DNA from: Geobacter sp. OR-1
GTDB taxonomy: Bacteria; Desulfobacterota; Desulfuromonadia; Geobacterales; DSM-12255
Length of the DNA: 64,000 bases
Direction of reading: 5' to 3'
NCBI RefSeq assembly: GCF_000813145.1
Contig: NZ_BAZF01000002.1
Coordinates: 248,001 to 312,000 of the forward strand
In this document: positions 27,261 through 36,521 of the stretch, in pieces
Layout of the letters: each line of letters opens with the position of its first letter
Position numbering within the stretch: position 1 is the first letter of the stretch
Position numbers and translations under genes: made by a program
Notes under the pieces: model-generated
The model's database searches: none
Seen by the model: the letters and a program-made list of their open reading frames with translations, nothing else
Told to the model about the DNA's origin: nothing

Positions 27261-27365
27261 ATGCAGCCCCAAGAACTGCTGAAACGAATAAAATCAAAAC
27301 AGCCACCAGCAATCCTCGATGTCCGGAGCGAAGGAGATCAACCAGCTGATTGCGGAAATGTGTGA
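27261..27365 (+). pseudogene. Rhodanese stub
   Basis: An ATG with AGAAGGAAAAA upstream starts a 34-codon frame that begins like a GlpE-type rhodanese (QPQELLKRIKSKQPPAILDV) and then departs from the family after DVRSEGDQ. A second unrelated frame, NQLIAEMCEFMSLDYTPP, is readable across the same junction and stops near 27429. It is a truncated remnant joined to other debris, like the chimera just upstream. Confidence 0.6.
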
Positions 27366-27476
27366 GTTTATGTCTTTGGATTACACGCCACCCATGGGTT
27401 TACAAACCCTTTTCGAAAAGTGGCTTTAAACATAATAAGGGAAGGAAGAAAGCGATTTCGGTTTGCCCAGGCATTG

Positions 27477-27516
27477 AACTGATGGGGAGAAACTTCTGCT
27501 ACCCCCCATCAGTTTT
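27477..27516. terminator. Terminator between convergent genes
   Basis: AACTGATGGGG (27477-27487) pairs perfectly with 27504-27514 around a 16-base loop, with TTTT at the plus-strand side. It separates the plus-strand remnants from the minus-strand outer-membrane gene. Confidence 0.75.
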
Positions 27517-27523
27517 GAATCCG

Positions 27524-28333
27524 TCAAAACAACGGATGTTCGAAGGAAAGATAAACGAGTCCGCCATATTCTCCTTCCGAAGGCCCAATGCCAATTGGCA
27601 CTGATAACCCAGGCACAACTTGCAAACCTGATTTGAAGTTGATCGCGAATCGCACTCCCGGATTGATGAAAAAAGTGCTTTCGGTTGTTGTTACTCCATG
27701 TTGGGGTACTGTTTCAGTAGTGGTTCCTGCTGTTTCAAGCATCAGGTTAAAGTTCTCATTTACCAGATAAATCAAGCTTGCCCCATAATTGAATCCTCGT
27801 ACATTTGACTTGGTACCAGCGGCATCCTTTGCATCCGGAGTAAACGTCGCGCCCATGTTCCAGTGAGTAACAAACTTGTCGGAAAGCTCTACACTTAGGG
27901 GTAAGTTCACTTGATAACCGACTGTGTCAGTCCCCAGCTCTTTCTTGTAATCGCCGGTGGGAAGAATGAGTGAAAAACGTGGGGCCAAGGCTATTTTATC
28001 TTGGAAGATGGCCTGATAACGATAGTTCATCTGTATATCGCCAATGCCGGTATTGTCCCCCTCATGCACATGGTTAACCGGTATATCGTAAGAGAGCTGA
28101 TGGGCCTGTTTTGGAACAGGCCACTCCTGAGTAAATTTATAGCTCCAATCTTTTGATTTTTTCAGGTATTGAAAAACCTGAATGTGCTGTATGACACCGT
28201 CTTCCTGATTGTAGGCCTCTTCCAGAAGAAATGAATTGTCCTGTATCTTTTTCACCTCTTCCGCAAATCCAGGCCGGGTTAAGAGTACAAAGCCTGCGAG
28301 GATAAAATAGGGCAATACTCTTGATAAAATCAT
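27524..28333 (-). CDS. Outer-membrane beta-barrel transporter-like protein
   Basis: A 269-residue protein with a signal peptide (ends GFA). Alternating amphipathic strands end in a terminal Phe (LSFEHPLF). The segments HEGDNTGIGDIQMNYRYQ and LAPRFSLILPTGDYKK match the MetA/phenol-degradation outer-membrane protein fold (PF13557 type), which is common beside metal-efflux genes in Geobacter. It is the last minus-strand gene of the RND region. Confidence 0.7.
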   Translation of the reverse strand: MILSRVLPYFILAGFVLLTRPGFAEEVKKIQDNSFLLEEAYNQEDGVIQHIQVFQYLKKSKDWSYKFTQEWPVPKQAHQLSYDIPVNHVHEGDNTGIGDIQMNYRYQAIFQDKIALAPRFSLILPTGDYKKELGTDTVGYQVNLPLSVELSDKFVTHWNMGATFTPDAKDAAGTKSNVRGFNYGASLIYLVNENFNLMLETAGTTTETVPQHGVTTTESTFFINPGVRFAINFKSGLQVVPGLSVPIGIGPSEGEYGGLVYLSFEHPLF

Positions 28334-28434
28334 AAATTCCCCCTACACATTGTTTTTTAACTCTGGCCTCGAACGTTGTTATTCATTTTTATATAAATCG
28401 TCGCAAACCGAAAATCATTGAGAGGTAAGCGAAA

Positions 28435-29022
28435 TTATTCCCCGTTGAGCAATAAGCGAAATGACTTTATTCCTTCCTTGTAACTTGAAAGCCCATACGT
28501 CCCAGGTCGAGGTTTCCCTGGAACAGCTCCATATATTGGCTCAACTGTAAGCGAGTTGTTTTCTCCTTCTGGCAAATCCACTTCTCTCTCTGCAACGAGA
28601 TCATCAACGGGCAGCGCAATGACAAGTTTATGCACTCCTGTTTTGAGGCGTATTTTCTTTTCAAAAATGTACCTAACTCCTTCGCCTCCCTCAGGATCTC
28701 CCATGGGCCGAGTACCACTTTTTTCTTCACTAATTCGACCTCTTAATGTGATTGCTTGGCCATCAATATTCACCAGAAGCGTGTATTCCTGTGTACCATG
28801 AACGTCTTTTATTGAATAGATTCCGGGCTTGTGCGTCTTAAAGGAAGAATAGATACGGAGGACAACGTAGCCGGAAACTGGCGAAGCGTTTTCATTAATT
28901 TCCTGGAAAACGCTCTGACTAGTGCTAAAGCTCATTGAATTAACCAACTTCTTATTGCCTGCACAGCCTTCCAAAATAACTAAACTCATAAACATCGAAA
29001 ATACCAGAATTGTTTTATTCAT
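28435..29022 (-). CDS. Lipoprotein of unknown function
   Basis: A 195-residue protein with a lipobox (VILEGCAGN) at the end of its signal sequence and a mainly beta body (SGYVVLRIYSSF, HKLVIALPVDDLV). No family was recognised. It lies between the outer-membrane protein and the heavy-metal RND genes on the same strand, with about 160 bases upstream and 100 downstream. Confidence 0.65.
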   Translation of the reverse strand: MNKTILVFSMFMSLVILEGCAGNKKLVNSMSFSTSQSVFQEINENASPVSGYVVLRIYSSFKTHKPGIYSIKDVHGTQEYTLLVNIDGQAITLRGRISEEKSGTRPMGDPEGGEGVRYIFEKKIRLKTGVHKLVIALPVDDLVAEREVDLPEGENNSLTVEPIYGAVPGKPRPGTYGLSSYKEGIKSFRLLLNGE

Positions 29023-29181
29023 GACTGTAATTTCCTTTCAATATAGTGTGGCGTAAACAAGCTAAGAACTTCCCCGCAGCAAACTGCGAGGACTCTAACA
29101 AGTATTTGACATCTCTCATCGAAGCGAGCTACGAGGAATTGACCCGAAGAGATTGAATTTCATTACGTCTGATTTCTGTAT

Positions 29182-32100
29182 TTAGATTTCTTCCTCAACT
29201 TTTCGCCTTTCAAACCAACTGTACACTGAAGGAATTATCAGTAATGTCAAAAAGGTTGAGGTCACCAGCCCGCCGACAACAACAGTAGCCAGCGGCTTCT
29301 GGATTTCAGATCCTGCCCCGCCGGCGAGAAGCATCGGTATCAGGCTGAAAATGGATATGGATGCGGTCATCAGTACCGGACGCAACCGGTCAAGGCTCCC
29401 TTTCCGTATTGCTTCCTGTAGTTCAAGCCCTTCATCACGCAGTTGCGAAATGCGCGATACCAGGACAAGCCCGTTCAGAACGGCAACCCCGAACAGGACG
29501 ACGAATCCGACTGACGCCGGCACCGACAGATATTGACCGGAGATGAAGAGGGCGAAAACTCCGCCGATCAAAGCAAACGGGAGATTGGAAATTACCAGCA
29601 GCGCCAGCCGGATCGATCTGAAGGTGAGATACAACAGCAACAGAATCAATCCAACAGCAACCGGTCCGATGATCATCAGCCTCTTCATTGCCCTCTGCTG
29701 GTTCTCGAACTGGCCACCCCAGGTGATATAATATCCGGCAGGGAGTTTGACACCATTTTTGATCTTCTGTTTAGCCTCGGCAACGAAACTGCCTATATCC
29801 CTGCCAGTGATATTCATCTCAATGCCGATCCTTCTCACCCCATCCTGACGGCTTATCTGAGCCGGCCCTTCGATCATTTTCACATCGGCAAGCTGTTCCA
29901 GCGGTACATTCATCCCGGTTTTTGTGGTGATCATCAAGTTCTTGATAGCTTCCAGAGAGTTCCTTTTTTCTTCAGGCAAACGGACAGATATATCGAAGCT
30001 TCGATTTTCCTCGTACAGCTGTGATGCAGCCTTTCCGGCTACTGCAATTTCAATTACCTTCTGAACATCACTGATATTCAGTCCATAGCGGGCGATTTTC
30101 GATCTGTCGATATTAACGGTCAGATATGGCTGCCCTGTAACTTTTTCCGCACTAAGATCAGTCCCACCTTTTATTGTGGAGAGAACCTTGGCTATTTCAG
30201 CTGATTTTTCACTCAGCACTTCAATATCTTCACCAAACAGCTTGAGAATCAGCTGCGCACGGGTTCCGGCAACCAGTTCGTCTATCCGGCACTGAATCGG
30301 CTGGCTGAATCCGAAGGTAATCCCTGCTACAGATTCCAGCGACTTGCGCATTTCGTTAGTCAGCTCTTCCTTGGATATATCCCGTTTCCATTCGCTCTTT
30401 GGTTTGAATATTCCCACATACCCTGTTTTATCAGAGCCTCTGGTGTCAAGGGCCACGCCGGTCTGCCCGGTTCGCCCTACAATAGTATCAAGCTCCGGGA
30501 ACTTCTTCAGTTTTGCTGCTGCCAGTTGATTTACTCCCATCGCCTTGGCCAGAGAAACACCGGGTAGCATGGCAATATCCATGTCAAAAGAACCTTCGTC
30601 CATAATCGGGATAAACTCCGTTCCCAACCTTGTTACCAGAAATAGCGAAGAAACCAGAAGCAGCCCCGCAACAGTCAAAACTATCTGCCTTCTGTTCATG
30701 GCATATTCGAGCAGCGGCAGATAAAGTCTGCTCGCATGCTTCATGATGTAGCTCTCTTTTTCCGGGTGCGGTTTCAGAAACAGTATACAGAGAACCGGAA
30801 TAACGAAAATTGAAAGGAAGAGTGAGGCGAGCAGTGCAATTGCCACGGTTATTGCCAACGGAGTGAACATCTTCCCTTCAATCCCTTCCAGTGAGAGAAT
30901 AGGGATAAAGGTGAGCGCAATGATAAGCTCGCCGAAGATGCTCGGCTTTCTGACCTCCATAACCGCTTTGAGCACAGTCATTAACCTGGGATGCTTCCCC
31001 CCCTCATCGCTCAGGTGCCGCTGGACGTTTTCAACCTGAATGATGGTTGTGTCGATGATCATACCGATGGAGATTGCCAGACCTCCGAGAGACATCAGGT
31101 TTGCCGTTATTCCGGTGAGTTTCATGACAATGAAAGTCGCCAGCAGTGAGAGCGGTAACGCTATGAGAACAACGATGCTCCCCCGAATGCTGTTCAGCAG
31201 GAGATACAGAACAATCAGCACCAGAATGGAGCCTTCCAGCAATGCCTTATTGACCGTGCTGACACTCGCCTTGACAATGTCGCTCCTGTCGTAATAAGGA
31301 ACGAGCTTGATCCCTTCAGGCAGGACATTATTTTCATTCATTTCCGTTACTTTGGCAGCAACCCGGCGCACGACATCGTGGCTGTTTTCGCCGCGCAGCA
31401 TCATGACGATACCGCCGACGCATTCATCCTTGCCATCCTTCATGGCAGCGCCCATGCGCACTGCTTCGCCGACCTTGACCTGTGCCACATCCCGAATGTA
31501 CGTTGGCGTGCCACCGGCGGATTTCAGGACAATGTTTTCAATGTCGTTGAGATCCTTTATCAATCCGACCCCGCGGACGATGTACTGGTCTGTCCCCCGT
31601 TCAAGAAGATTGCCGCCAACGTTTTCGTTGTTGCTGCCAATGGCTGAATACACATCATCAACTGTTATGGCGTACTTTACGAGCTTTTCTGGCGATACTA
31701 TCACCTGGTACTGTTTGAAATAGCCACCGAAGGAGTTTATCTCGTTTACTCCGGCAACAGTTTTCAACTGAGGGGTGACAATCCATTCCTGAATAGTTCT
31801 CATGTTGGTCAGCCAGGCTATCTTCTGCTGCGGGTCATCAGGCATCTTCCCTTCAAGGGTATACTGGTAGATTTCCCCCATCGCCGTGCCGATAGGCCCC
31901 ATGGCTACTTCAACACCCTTGGGAACCTTCTCACGCGCTTCCGCCAACCGCTCGAACACCAGTTGCCGGGCAAAATAGATATCCACATTGTCCTTGAAAA
32001 CAACCGTCACGATGGAGAGACCGAATTTTGTAACGGAACGCATCTGCTCGATGTCCGGCAGGCCGCGCATTGCCATCTCGATCGGATAGGTAACATTCCG

Positions 32101-32286
32101 CTCGATCTCTATCGCTGACAGGCCATCCGCATGGCTGATTACTTCCACCTGAATGTTTGTTACGTCCGGGAAAGCATCTATCGGTAATCTCAGATAGGAA
32201 TACAATCCGCATACGATAATCAGCAGCGCAAGGAATATGACCATCCCTTTTTGCTTTAAGGTGTATCCAATTAGTTTTTCGAGCAT
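29182..32286 (-). CDS. Heavy-metal RND pump (CzcA/CusA family)
   Basis: A 1034-residue inner-membrane exporter. TM4 reads SIGMIIDTTIIQVENVQRH, the single-Asp plus Glu pattern of the heavy-metal branch. The N-terminal LPIDAFPDVTNIQVEV and the later LGTEFIPIMDEGSF are hallmarks of CzcA/CusA. It overlaps the adaptor stop by one base (TAATG). Probable substrates are Cu+/Ag+ or Zn2+/Cd2+/Co2+; sequence by eye does not decide. Confidence 0.92.
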   Translation of the reverse strand: MLEKLIGYTLKQKGMVIFLALLIIVCGLYSYLRLPIDAFPDVTNIQVEVISHADGLSAIEIERNVTYPIEMAMRGLPDIEQMRSVTKFGLSIVTVVFKDNVDIYFARQLVFERLAEAREKVPKGVEVAMGPIGTAMGEIYQYTLEGKMPDDPQQKIAWLTNMRTIQEWIVTPQLKTVAGVNEINSFGGYFKQYQVIVSPEKLVKYAITVDDVYSAIGSNNENVGGNLLERGTDQYIVRGVGLIKDLNDIENIVLKSAGGTPTYIRDVAQVKVGEAVRMGAAMKDGKDECVGGIVMMLRGENSHDVVRRVAAKVTEMNENNVLPEGIKLVPYYDRSDIVKASVSTVNKALLEGSILVLIVLYLLLNSIRGSIVVLIALPLSLLATFIVMKLTGITANLMSLGGLAISIGMIIDTTIIQVENVQRHLSDEGGKHPRLMTVLKAVMEVRKPSIFGELIIALTFIPILSLEGIEGKMFTPLAITVAIALLASLFLSIFVIPVLCILFLKPHPEKESYIMKHASRLYLPLLEYAMNRRQIVLTVAGLLLVSSLFLVTRLGTEFIPIMDEGSFDMDIAMLPGVSLAKAMGVNQLAAAKLKKFPELDTIVGRTGQTGVALDTRGSDKTGYVGIFKPKSEWKRDISKEELTNEMRKSLESVAGITFGFSQPIQCRIDELVAGTRAQLILKLFGEDIEVLSEKSAEIAKVLSTIKGGTDLSAEKVTGQPYLTVNIDRSKIARYGLNISDVQKVIEIAVAGKAASQLYEENRSFDISVRLPEEKRNSLEAIKNLMITTKTGMNVPLEQLADVKMIEGPAQISRQDGVRRIGIEMNITGRDIGSFVAEAKQKIKNGVKLPAGYYITWGGQFENQQRAMKRLMIIGPVAVGLILLLLYLTFRSIRLALLVISNLPFALIGGVFALFISGQYLSVPASVGFVVLFGVAVLNGLVLVSRISQLRDEGLELQEAIRKGSLDRLRPVLMTASISIFSLIPMLLAGGAGSEIQKPLATVVVGGLVTSTFLTLLIIPSVYSWFERRKVEEEI

Positions 32287-33539
32287 TAGTGTGCGTCTCC
32301 CTCAAGTTCGCCTTTTTTGAGTTCCGACTTCAAAATGAACGCCCCCTTGGCGGCATAGCGTTCACCTTCCTTCAACCCGGATACAATCTCAACCATGCCG
32401 CCTGCAACGCGGCCCGGCTCCACTTTGCGGGGTTCGAACTCGATTCCCTTGTCATCTACAACGAAGAGCACGTTTTTGCCGTCAACCTCCTGCAGGGCAT
32501 CTTCAGGAACCGCAAGTACCGGGGCACTGTCGGCAGGCAGCACCAACTCCGCCGTGGCAAACATTTCCGGCTTCAGCTTCCGGCCCGGATTTCCAACCTC
32601 GATCCGCGCCTTTACTGTACGGGTAGCCTGCTCCAGCACATCGGCAACGTGATTGATCCGGCCACGAAATTTTTGCTCCGGGAAGGCTCCGACAGTAACA
32701 ATTGCCGCCTGCCCCTTACTAACCTTGGCCAGATCCTTCTCGTTGATGTCAATCATCACCCAGACTGTGGCAAGGTCTGCAACGGTATAAAGGCTTTTGG
32801 ATGGGTCGGAGAGTTCCCCAACGATGGCACGCTTCTCGGTAATCACGCCACCAATGGGGGAGCGAACCATAAGTGGCGGTCTTTTACGCTGTCCATCCCT
32901 ATGGTCGGCCGTCGAGATCCCATAGAGTGACAAGCGATCTTCGTCGGTCTGCAACTCTGTTTGAGCTATTTTGAATTCCGTCTCGGCCTGGAGAATCTCC
33001 TTGCGGGCAGCAATTTTCTTTGCCACCAGCCCCTTAATCCGTTCCATGTTGGTCTGCGCCAGGGCAAACCTGGTCCTTGATTGATGGTAACGATTAATTG
33101 CTTCACCCAGTTCGACACTGTCCAGCGTTGCTAATGACTGTCCTGCTGCAACGCTATCGCCCAGTGAGGCTTTGACGCTGACTATTTTTCCGGGTATGCG
33201 TGGTGAGACATGGGCGATCCGGTCGGCATTTGCCTCCACCTTACCGGTAGCGTTGATCATGCCTCCAAGGCGCTGTTTTTTTGCCGGGGCGACGACTACC
33301 CCGTTCTGTTTCTGCATGTCAGCGGTCATCTTGACGCTGCCCGACTCTTTGTGCTCATCTTGACCTTCCTTCCCTTCTTTCTCCTTGCCGCCTTCATGTT
33401 CACCAGCTTTTTCTTCTCCGTGGCCGGCTTCCTTTTTTTCAGATTGCTCACTGCTGCTTTTGAGATTTGCGAACCGATAAAGGAAGCCGCCGCCCAAGGC
33501 AACAGCCATGATAATTCCTATTATTATTTTTTTGTTCAC
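32286..33539 (-). CDS. Heavy-metal RND adaptor with His/Glu-rich N-terminus
   Basis: Membrane-fusion protein of 417 residues that starts at a GTG overlapping the TolC stop (GTGA). After the membrane anchor comes a stretch of about 35 residues dominated by Glu, Lys, Gly and His (residues about 32-68), typical of CzcB-type adaptors and a likely metal-binding tether. Barrel-sandwich halves (SPRIPGKIVSVKASLGDSVA and VRSPIGGVITEKRAIVGE) flank the hairpin. Confidence 0.9.
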   Translation of the reverse strand: MNKKIIIGIIMAVALGGGFLYRFANLKSSSEQSEKKEAGHGEEKAGEHEGGKEKEGKEGQDEHKESGSVKMTADMQKQNGVVVAPAKKQRLGGMINATGKVEANADRIAHVSPRIPGKIVSVKASLGDSVAAGQSLATLDSVELGEAINRYHQSRTRFALAQTNMERIKGLVAKKIAARKEILQAETEFKIAQTELQTDEDRLSLYGISTADHRDGQRKRPPLMVRSPIGGVITEKRAIVGELSDPSKSLYTVADLATVWVMIDINEKDLAKVSKGQAAIVTVGAFPEQKFRGRINHVADVLEQATRTVKARIEVGNPGRKLKPEMFATAELVLPADSAPVLAVPEDALQEVDGKNVLFVVDDKGIEFEPRKVEPGRVAGGMVEIVSGLKEGERYAAKGAFILKSELKKGELEGDAH

Positions 33540-34822
33540 TGCATACCTCCGCTTAGTTCTGTTGCCATTGCTGTTTCCAGTTTCAGGAACGCCATTTGCC
33601 TGCCGTATATAGCCACTAAATAACTGTCGCTGACCTCAAAGAATTTCTTCTGCTCATCTATGACCGAGAGGATCCCTACTTCGCCGATCCGGTAGGCCTC
33701 CTGGGTCAACTTCAGATTCTCCGTCAGTTGCGGGATGATTCCTTGCTCAAACATGGCGAGGATCCGTTCCGATGCCGTCACCCGCGAAACAGCTGCTTCA
33801 ACCTCAGCGGTAATATTTCTTTCCAAGGCGAGTTTTCGGGAATCGGCTGAATCCTGGTGTGCCCGCGCAGCATGTCTTCCACCCTGATTGCGATCGAATA
33901 CCGGTATCGGCATGGACAGGCGCAATCCTAACTGGGTGTCACTATTAACCGATGACATGCCTCCAATCTCGGTTGTGCCCCGCTGCCATTGGACAAAGAG
34001 TCCTGCTGTGAGATTGGGGAGCGCTTCGGCTTCGGACAGGTGTGCTTCAATTTCTGCCTTTTCACGTTCGCGGGCCAGCATCAGAAGGTCAGGCCGAAAG
34101 ACTAGCGCCTGTTTAACCAGTTCCTGCACACCTTGGGAAAGTTTTGGAGAGATAAACATTTCGGACAGATTGATGTCGGCTCCTTCCAGACCGGTCAATG
34201 ACGCTATTTTTACCCGATGTGGGTCTTTATCCCTCTCTGCTTCCAATAAACGTGTTTGGGCTCGCGCCAACTCAACCTTTGCAAGATTAAAATCCAGCTC
34301 AGGGATATCACCCGCCTTGAAGCGTTCTTCTGCTACGACGACCAGTTCGCGATTGAGTTTTACCAGTTCGGCCGCAAGTTCCTGACGTTTGGCAGTGAGT
34401 GAATAATCCAATGTCAGGGCGATAATCTCATCCTGTAGCAAACGTGCTGCGTTATTCCGCTGATAGTGTGCTGCTTCCGCATCTCGCAGAATCACTTCCC
34501 TTCGTAATAGCAGCTTGTTGTTCAAGGGTAGTTCTTGATTGATTCCGATTGACACGGAACGTTCCTCCGGACTGCCGGTCAGGCTGCCGGTGACGCCTTG
34601 AAGCTCCAGAGTCGGGTTGCTGATCGTACCGGCTTGAATCGACAACGATTGTTTTGCTGACGCTTCCTTTTCCAAAGCAATCAGCTCGGCACTATGTTTC
34701 AAGGCCAGTGCAACTATTTCATTGATACTGCGTGGAACGGGTCCGGCCAGTGCCGGCAGACAGGCAAATGCCGACAGCAACAGGAAAAGAACAGTTCCGC
34801 GCACCAGTGTTGTTAAAGACAT
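33536..34822 (-). CDS. TolC-family channel of the metal RND system
   Basis: A 428-residue outer-membrane factor (CzcC/CusC-like). The start is the ATG at 34822, which has GGAGG eight bases before it; the frame extends 16 codons further without support. The signal peptide ends ALA. First gene of the channel-adaptor-pump operon; the 100 bases upstream should hold the promoter. Confidence 0.88.
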   Translation of the reverse strand: MSLTTLVRGTVLFLLLSAFACLPALAGPVPRSINEIVALALKHSAELIALEKEASAKQSLSIQAGTISNPTLELQGVTGSLTGSPEERSVSIGINQELPLNNKLLLRREVILRDAEAAHYQRNNAARLLQDEIIALTLDYSLTAKRQELAAELVKLNRELVVVAEERFKAGDIPELDFNLAKVELARAQTRLLEAERDKDPHRVKIASLTGLEGADINLSEMFISPKLSQGVQELVKQALVFRPDLLMLAREREKAEIEAHLSEAEALPNLTAGLFVQWQRGTTEIGGMSSVNSDTQLGLRLSMPIPVFDRNQGGRHAARAHQDSADSRKLALERNITAEVEAAVSRVTASERILAMFEQGIIPQLTENLKLTQEAYRIGEVGILSVIDEQKKFFEVSDSYLVAIYGRQMAFLKLETAMATELSGGMQ

Positions 34823-34922
34823 GGTGGAACCTCCAGACAATTTGCCAGTCACGATGATGTGCAGAAACACACCAACCGTAATTAGATGGCTTTACTTTTA
34901 ATTTGTTACAGGGAAAGGAATG

Positions 34923-35297
34923 TCAGGCGTGTGCTGAATCAGGTGGAACAAAGAGGGGAAGATAGACCTTGGGGAAATAACAGGAAATCTCGGATGGTTT
35001 GAGACTGCTGAATGACAATGCAAAGGTAAAGACAACAGGTGAACCGACAAGAGGTGCATGGCAGAGACCGTGGCAAGCGTGCCCGCAGCCATGGTCAGAT
35101 TGTGACTTTCCAGGCTCTGAGGGACAACAATCACCATGAGCCTGATTAAGGTTTTCCGTGCCCTGTGCCTGGCTAGAGGATAGGGATGTTTTTGCATCAT
35201 GAGTGCTACTATTGTTGGCATGACAGACCGTGACCAATCCCAGCATGATTGTCAGGAGCAGGGCGAATGCTGTTATGCGTCTCATTTTCAAATTCAT
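34923..35297 (-). CDS. His/Cys-rich secreted protein of the metal-efflux locus
   Basis: A 124-residue protein with a signal peptide (ends CHA). The central region, GDCCPSEPGKSQSDHGCGHA followed by CHGLCHAP, holds many Cys and His that could bind a soft metal. It lies upstream of the RND operon on the same strand, a position occupied by small regulators or chaperones such as CzcI in other pumps. No family was recognised. A start at MRRI, four codons in, is possible. Confidence 0.7.
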   Translation of the reverse strand: MNLKMRRITAFALLLTIMLGLVTVCHANNSSTHDAKTSLSSSQAQGTENLNQAHGDCCPSEPGKSQSDHGCGHACHGLCHAPLVGSPVVFTFALSFSSLKPSEISCYFPKVYLPLFVPPDSAHA

Positions 35298-35830
35298 TTG
35301 GGAAAAAGCATCCTTGCTTTATCAGTTTGATCTATTTGATTCTATTTTTTGAAAAGATAACACGAGACCATGTAGCAATTATGAACGAATTGTGAAAAGA
35401 TTGTGAAATCAATCCGGGTAAAACTGGGAATGGTACCGACTCCGAACTAGTCGCTGCTCCTGTCGACTGATCAGCTAGTTTTCTTTCAATACTTTTCTCC
35501 ATGTTTCAGGATAGTTATCATATAATGATTCTATTGACACATTCTAGTTTAATTGTTAACTATTCAAACATTATAGACTCTTTCAAAGAAAGAGACTCCG
35601 CTAGCTTTATGCTACCGGACAAACTTCTTCGGATAGCCCGAGGAAGAATCGCCCCGGCAGGGATGAACTATTCGGAAAGACCAGGCCGCATTTGCCCCTT
35701 TTCGGATGAACTTCGGTACAGGCTCATATGCCTTCCGAATAGTCGTTTGGGTAAAGCGACTTAAATACAAGGTACAGGTACGTCCTTTTCGGACTCTGCC
35801 TGGCAAATCAAATATTGATAAAGAATAACG

Positions 35831-35863
35831 ACCCGTTCTGGCACTTGCCGGAGTGGGTTTTTT
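35831..35863 (+). terminator. Strong intrinsic terminator upstream of ssb
   Basis: Twelve consecutive pairs (some G-U) form between 35831-35842 and 35847-35858 around the loop ACTT, followed by six T. As it lies about 130 bases before ssb, downstream of a possible promoter, it may attenuate transcription into the element. Confidence 0.8.
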
Positions 35864-35914
35864 GTTACTCTTCCGCGACAAGCTTTTTAAGCGGCGGATA
35901 CTTTCACCACATCC

Positions 35915-35992
35915 CGACCGGGAGACACTTGTTCTCTCCCTCCGGGACAGACCATTGTCTCTTTGCTTCGGGAAAACCAACAAGGAGGCAGT
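35915..35992 (+). promoter_or_regulatory. Structured mRNA leader, copy 1 (ssb)
   Basis: Outer stem GAGACA (35922-35927) with TGTCTC (35956-35961), extendable by G-U pairs. Inner hairpin TCCC-tcc-GGGA (35937-35947). Followed by AAGGAGGCAGT and the ssb ATG. Confidence 0.65.
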
Positions 35993-36412
35993 ATGGCAAG
36001 TTTGAACCGCGTAGAACTCATTGGCAACCTGGGACGTGATCCTGAAATCAGGTACACACCAGGAGGCACCGCTGTCGCAAGTTTTTCACTCGCGACCAGT
36101 GAGAAGGTAAAAACCAAAAGCGGCGAATGGGAGATCCGGACCGAGTGGCACAACATCGTCCTCTACGCACGTCTCGCAGAAGTAGCTGGCGAGTACCTGT
36201 CGAAAGGAAAGAGTGTCTATCTCGACGGCAAACTCAAGACCCGCAAATGGCAAGATCGGGACGGTAAGGATCGTTACACAACCGAGATCATCGGCGACAA
36301 GCTTCTTATGCTTGGTAGTAAAAATGGCAGCATTCCCGACGGGAATGACGACCAGCCATCAAGCAGCCAGGCACATGAGGACATTCCGCACGATGACACC
36401 GATCCGTTCTAA
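35993..36412 (+). CDS. ssb: Single-stranded DNA-binding protein
   Basis: A 139-residue SSB with the OB-fold ([20 protein letters not shown] at the N-terminus, then [19 protein letters not shown]) and a disordered acidic tail ending DDTDPF, the partner-docking tip of bacterial SSBs. The ATG at 35993 is preceded by AAGGAGG. As first gene of the element core it would coat ssDNA during conjugation or replication and recruit the nuclease and helicase encoded downstream. Confidence 0.93.
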   Translation: MASLNRVELIGNLGRDPEIRYTPGGTAVASFSLATSEKVKTKSGEWEIRTEWHNIVLYARLAEVAGEYLSKGKSVYLDGKLKTRKWQDRDGKDRYTTEIIGDKLLMLGSKNGSIPDGNDDQPSSSQAHEDIPHDDTDPF

Positions 36413-36437
36413 CAACCAGTAACCACAACGCAACAGT

Positions 36438-36521
36438 CCTACGGGGAGACAGTACCAAATCCCCAAAGGGATTGGTCTGTCTTCTCTGTCGGACACAACC
36501 CACAGAAAAGGAGACAGAAAG
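36438..36521 (+). promoter_or_regulatory. Structured mRNA leader, copy 2
   Basis: Outer stem GGGGAGACAG (36443-36452) with CTGTCTTCTC (36477-36486, one bulge). Inner hairpin AATCCC-caaa-GGGATT (36458-36473). Anti-SD TCTGTCTTC (36476-36484) can instead pair with GGAGACAGA (36510-36518). Confidence 0.75.

Larger units (their letters stand above)
35298..35992. other. Intergenic region at the left edge of the mobile-element core
   Basis: About 695 bases with no convincing gene. The frames at 35501-35764 (plus) and 35612-35983 (minus) look non-protein. It contains a possible promoter (TTGACA at 35534-35539), a long-range 11-base inverted repeat (ACTATTCGGAA at 35667-35677 with 35733-35743), a short hairpin GTCC-ttttc-GGAC near 35790, a strong terminator (35831-35863) and the ssb leader. 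The layout suggests a transcribed, structured 5' region ahead of ssb. No tRNA, attachment core or iterons were recognised. Confidence 0.55.

Noticed and set aside
35501-35983. Open frames of 87 codons (plus) and 123 codons (minus) before ssb
   Set aside because: The products are Arg/Ser-rich and low in structure, no ribosome sites precede them, and the region holds a terminator and RNA stems instead.
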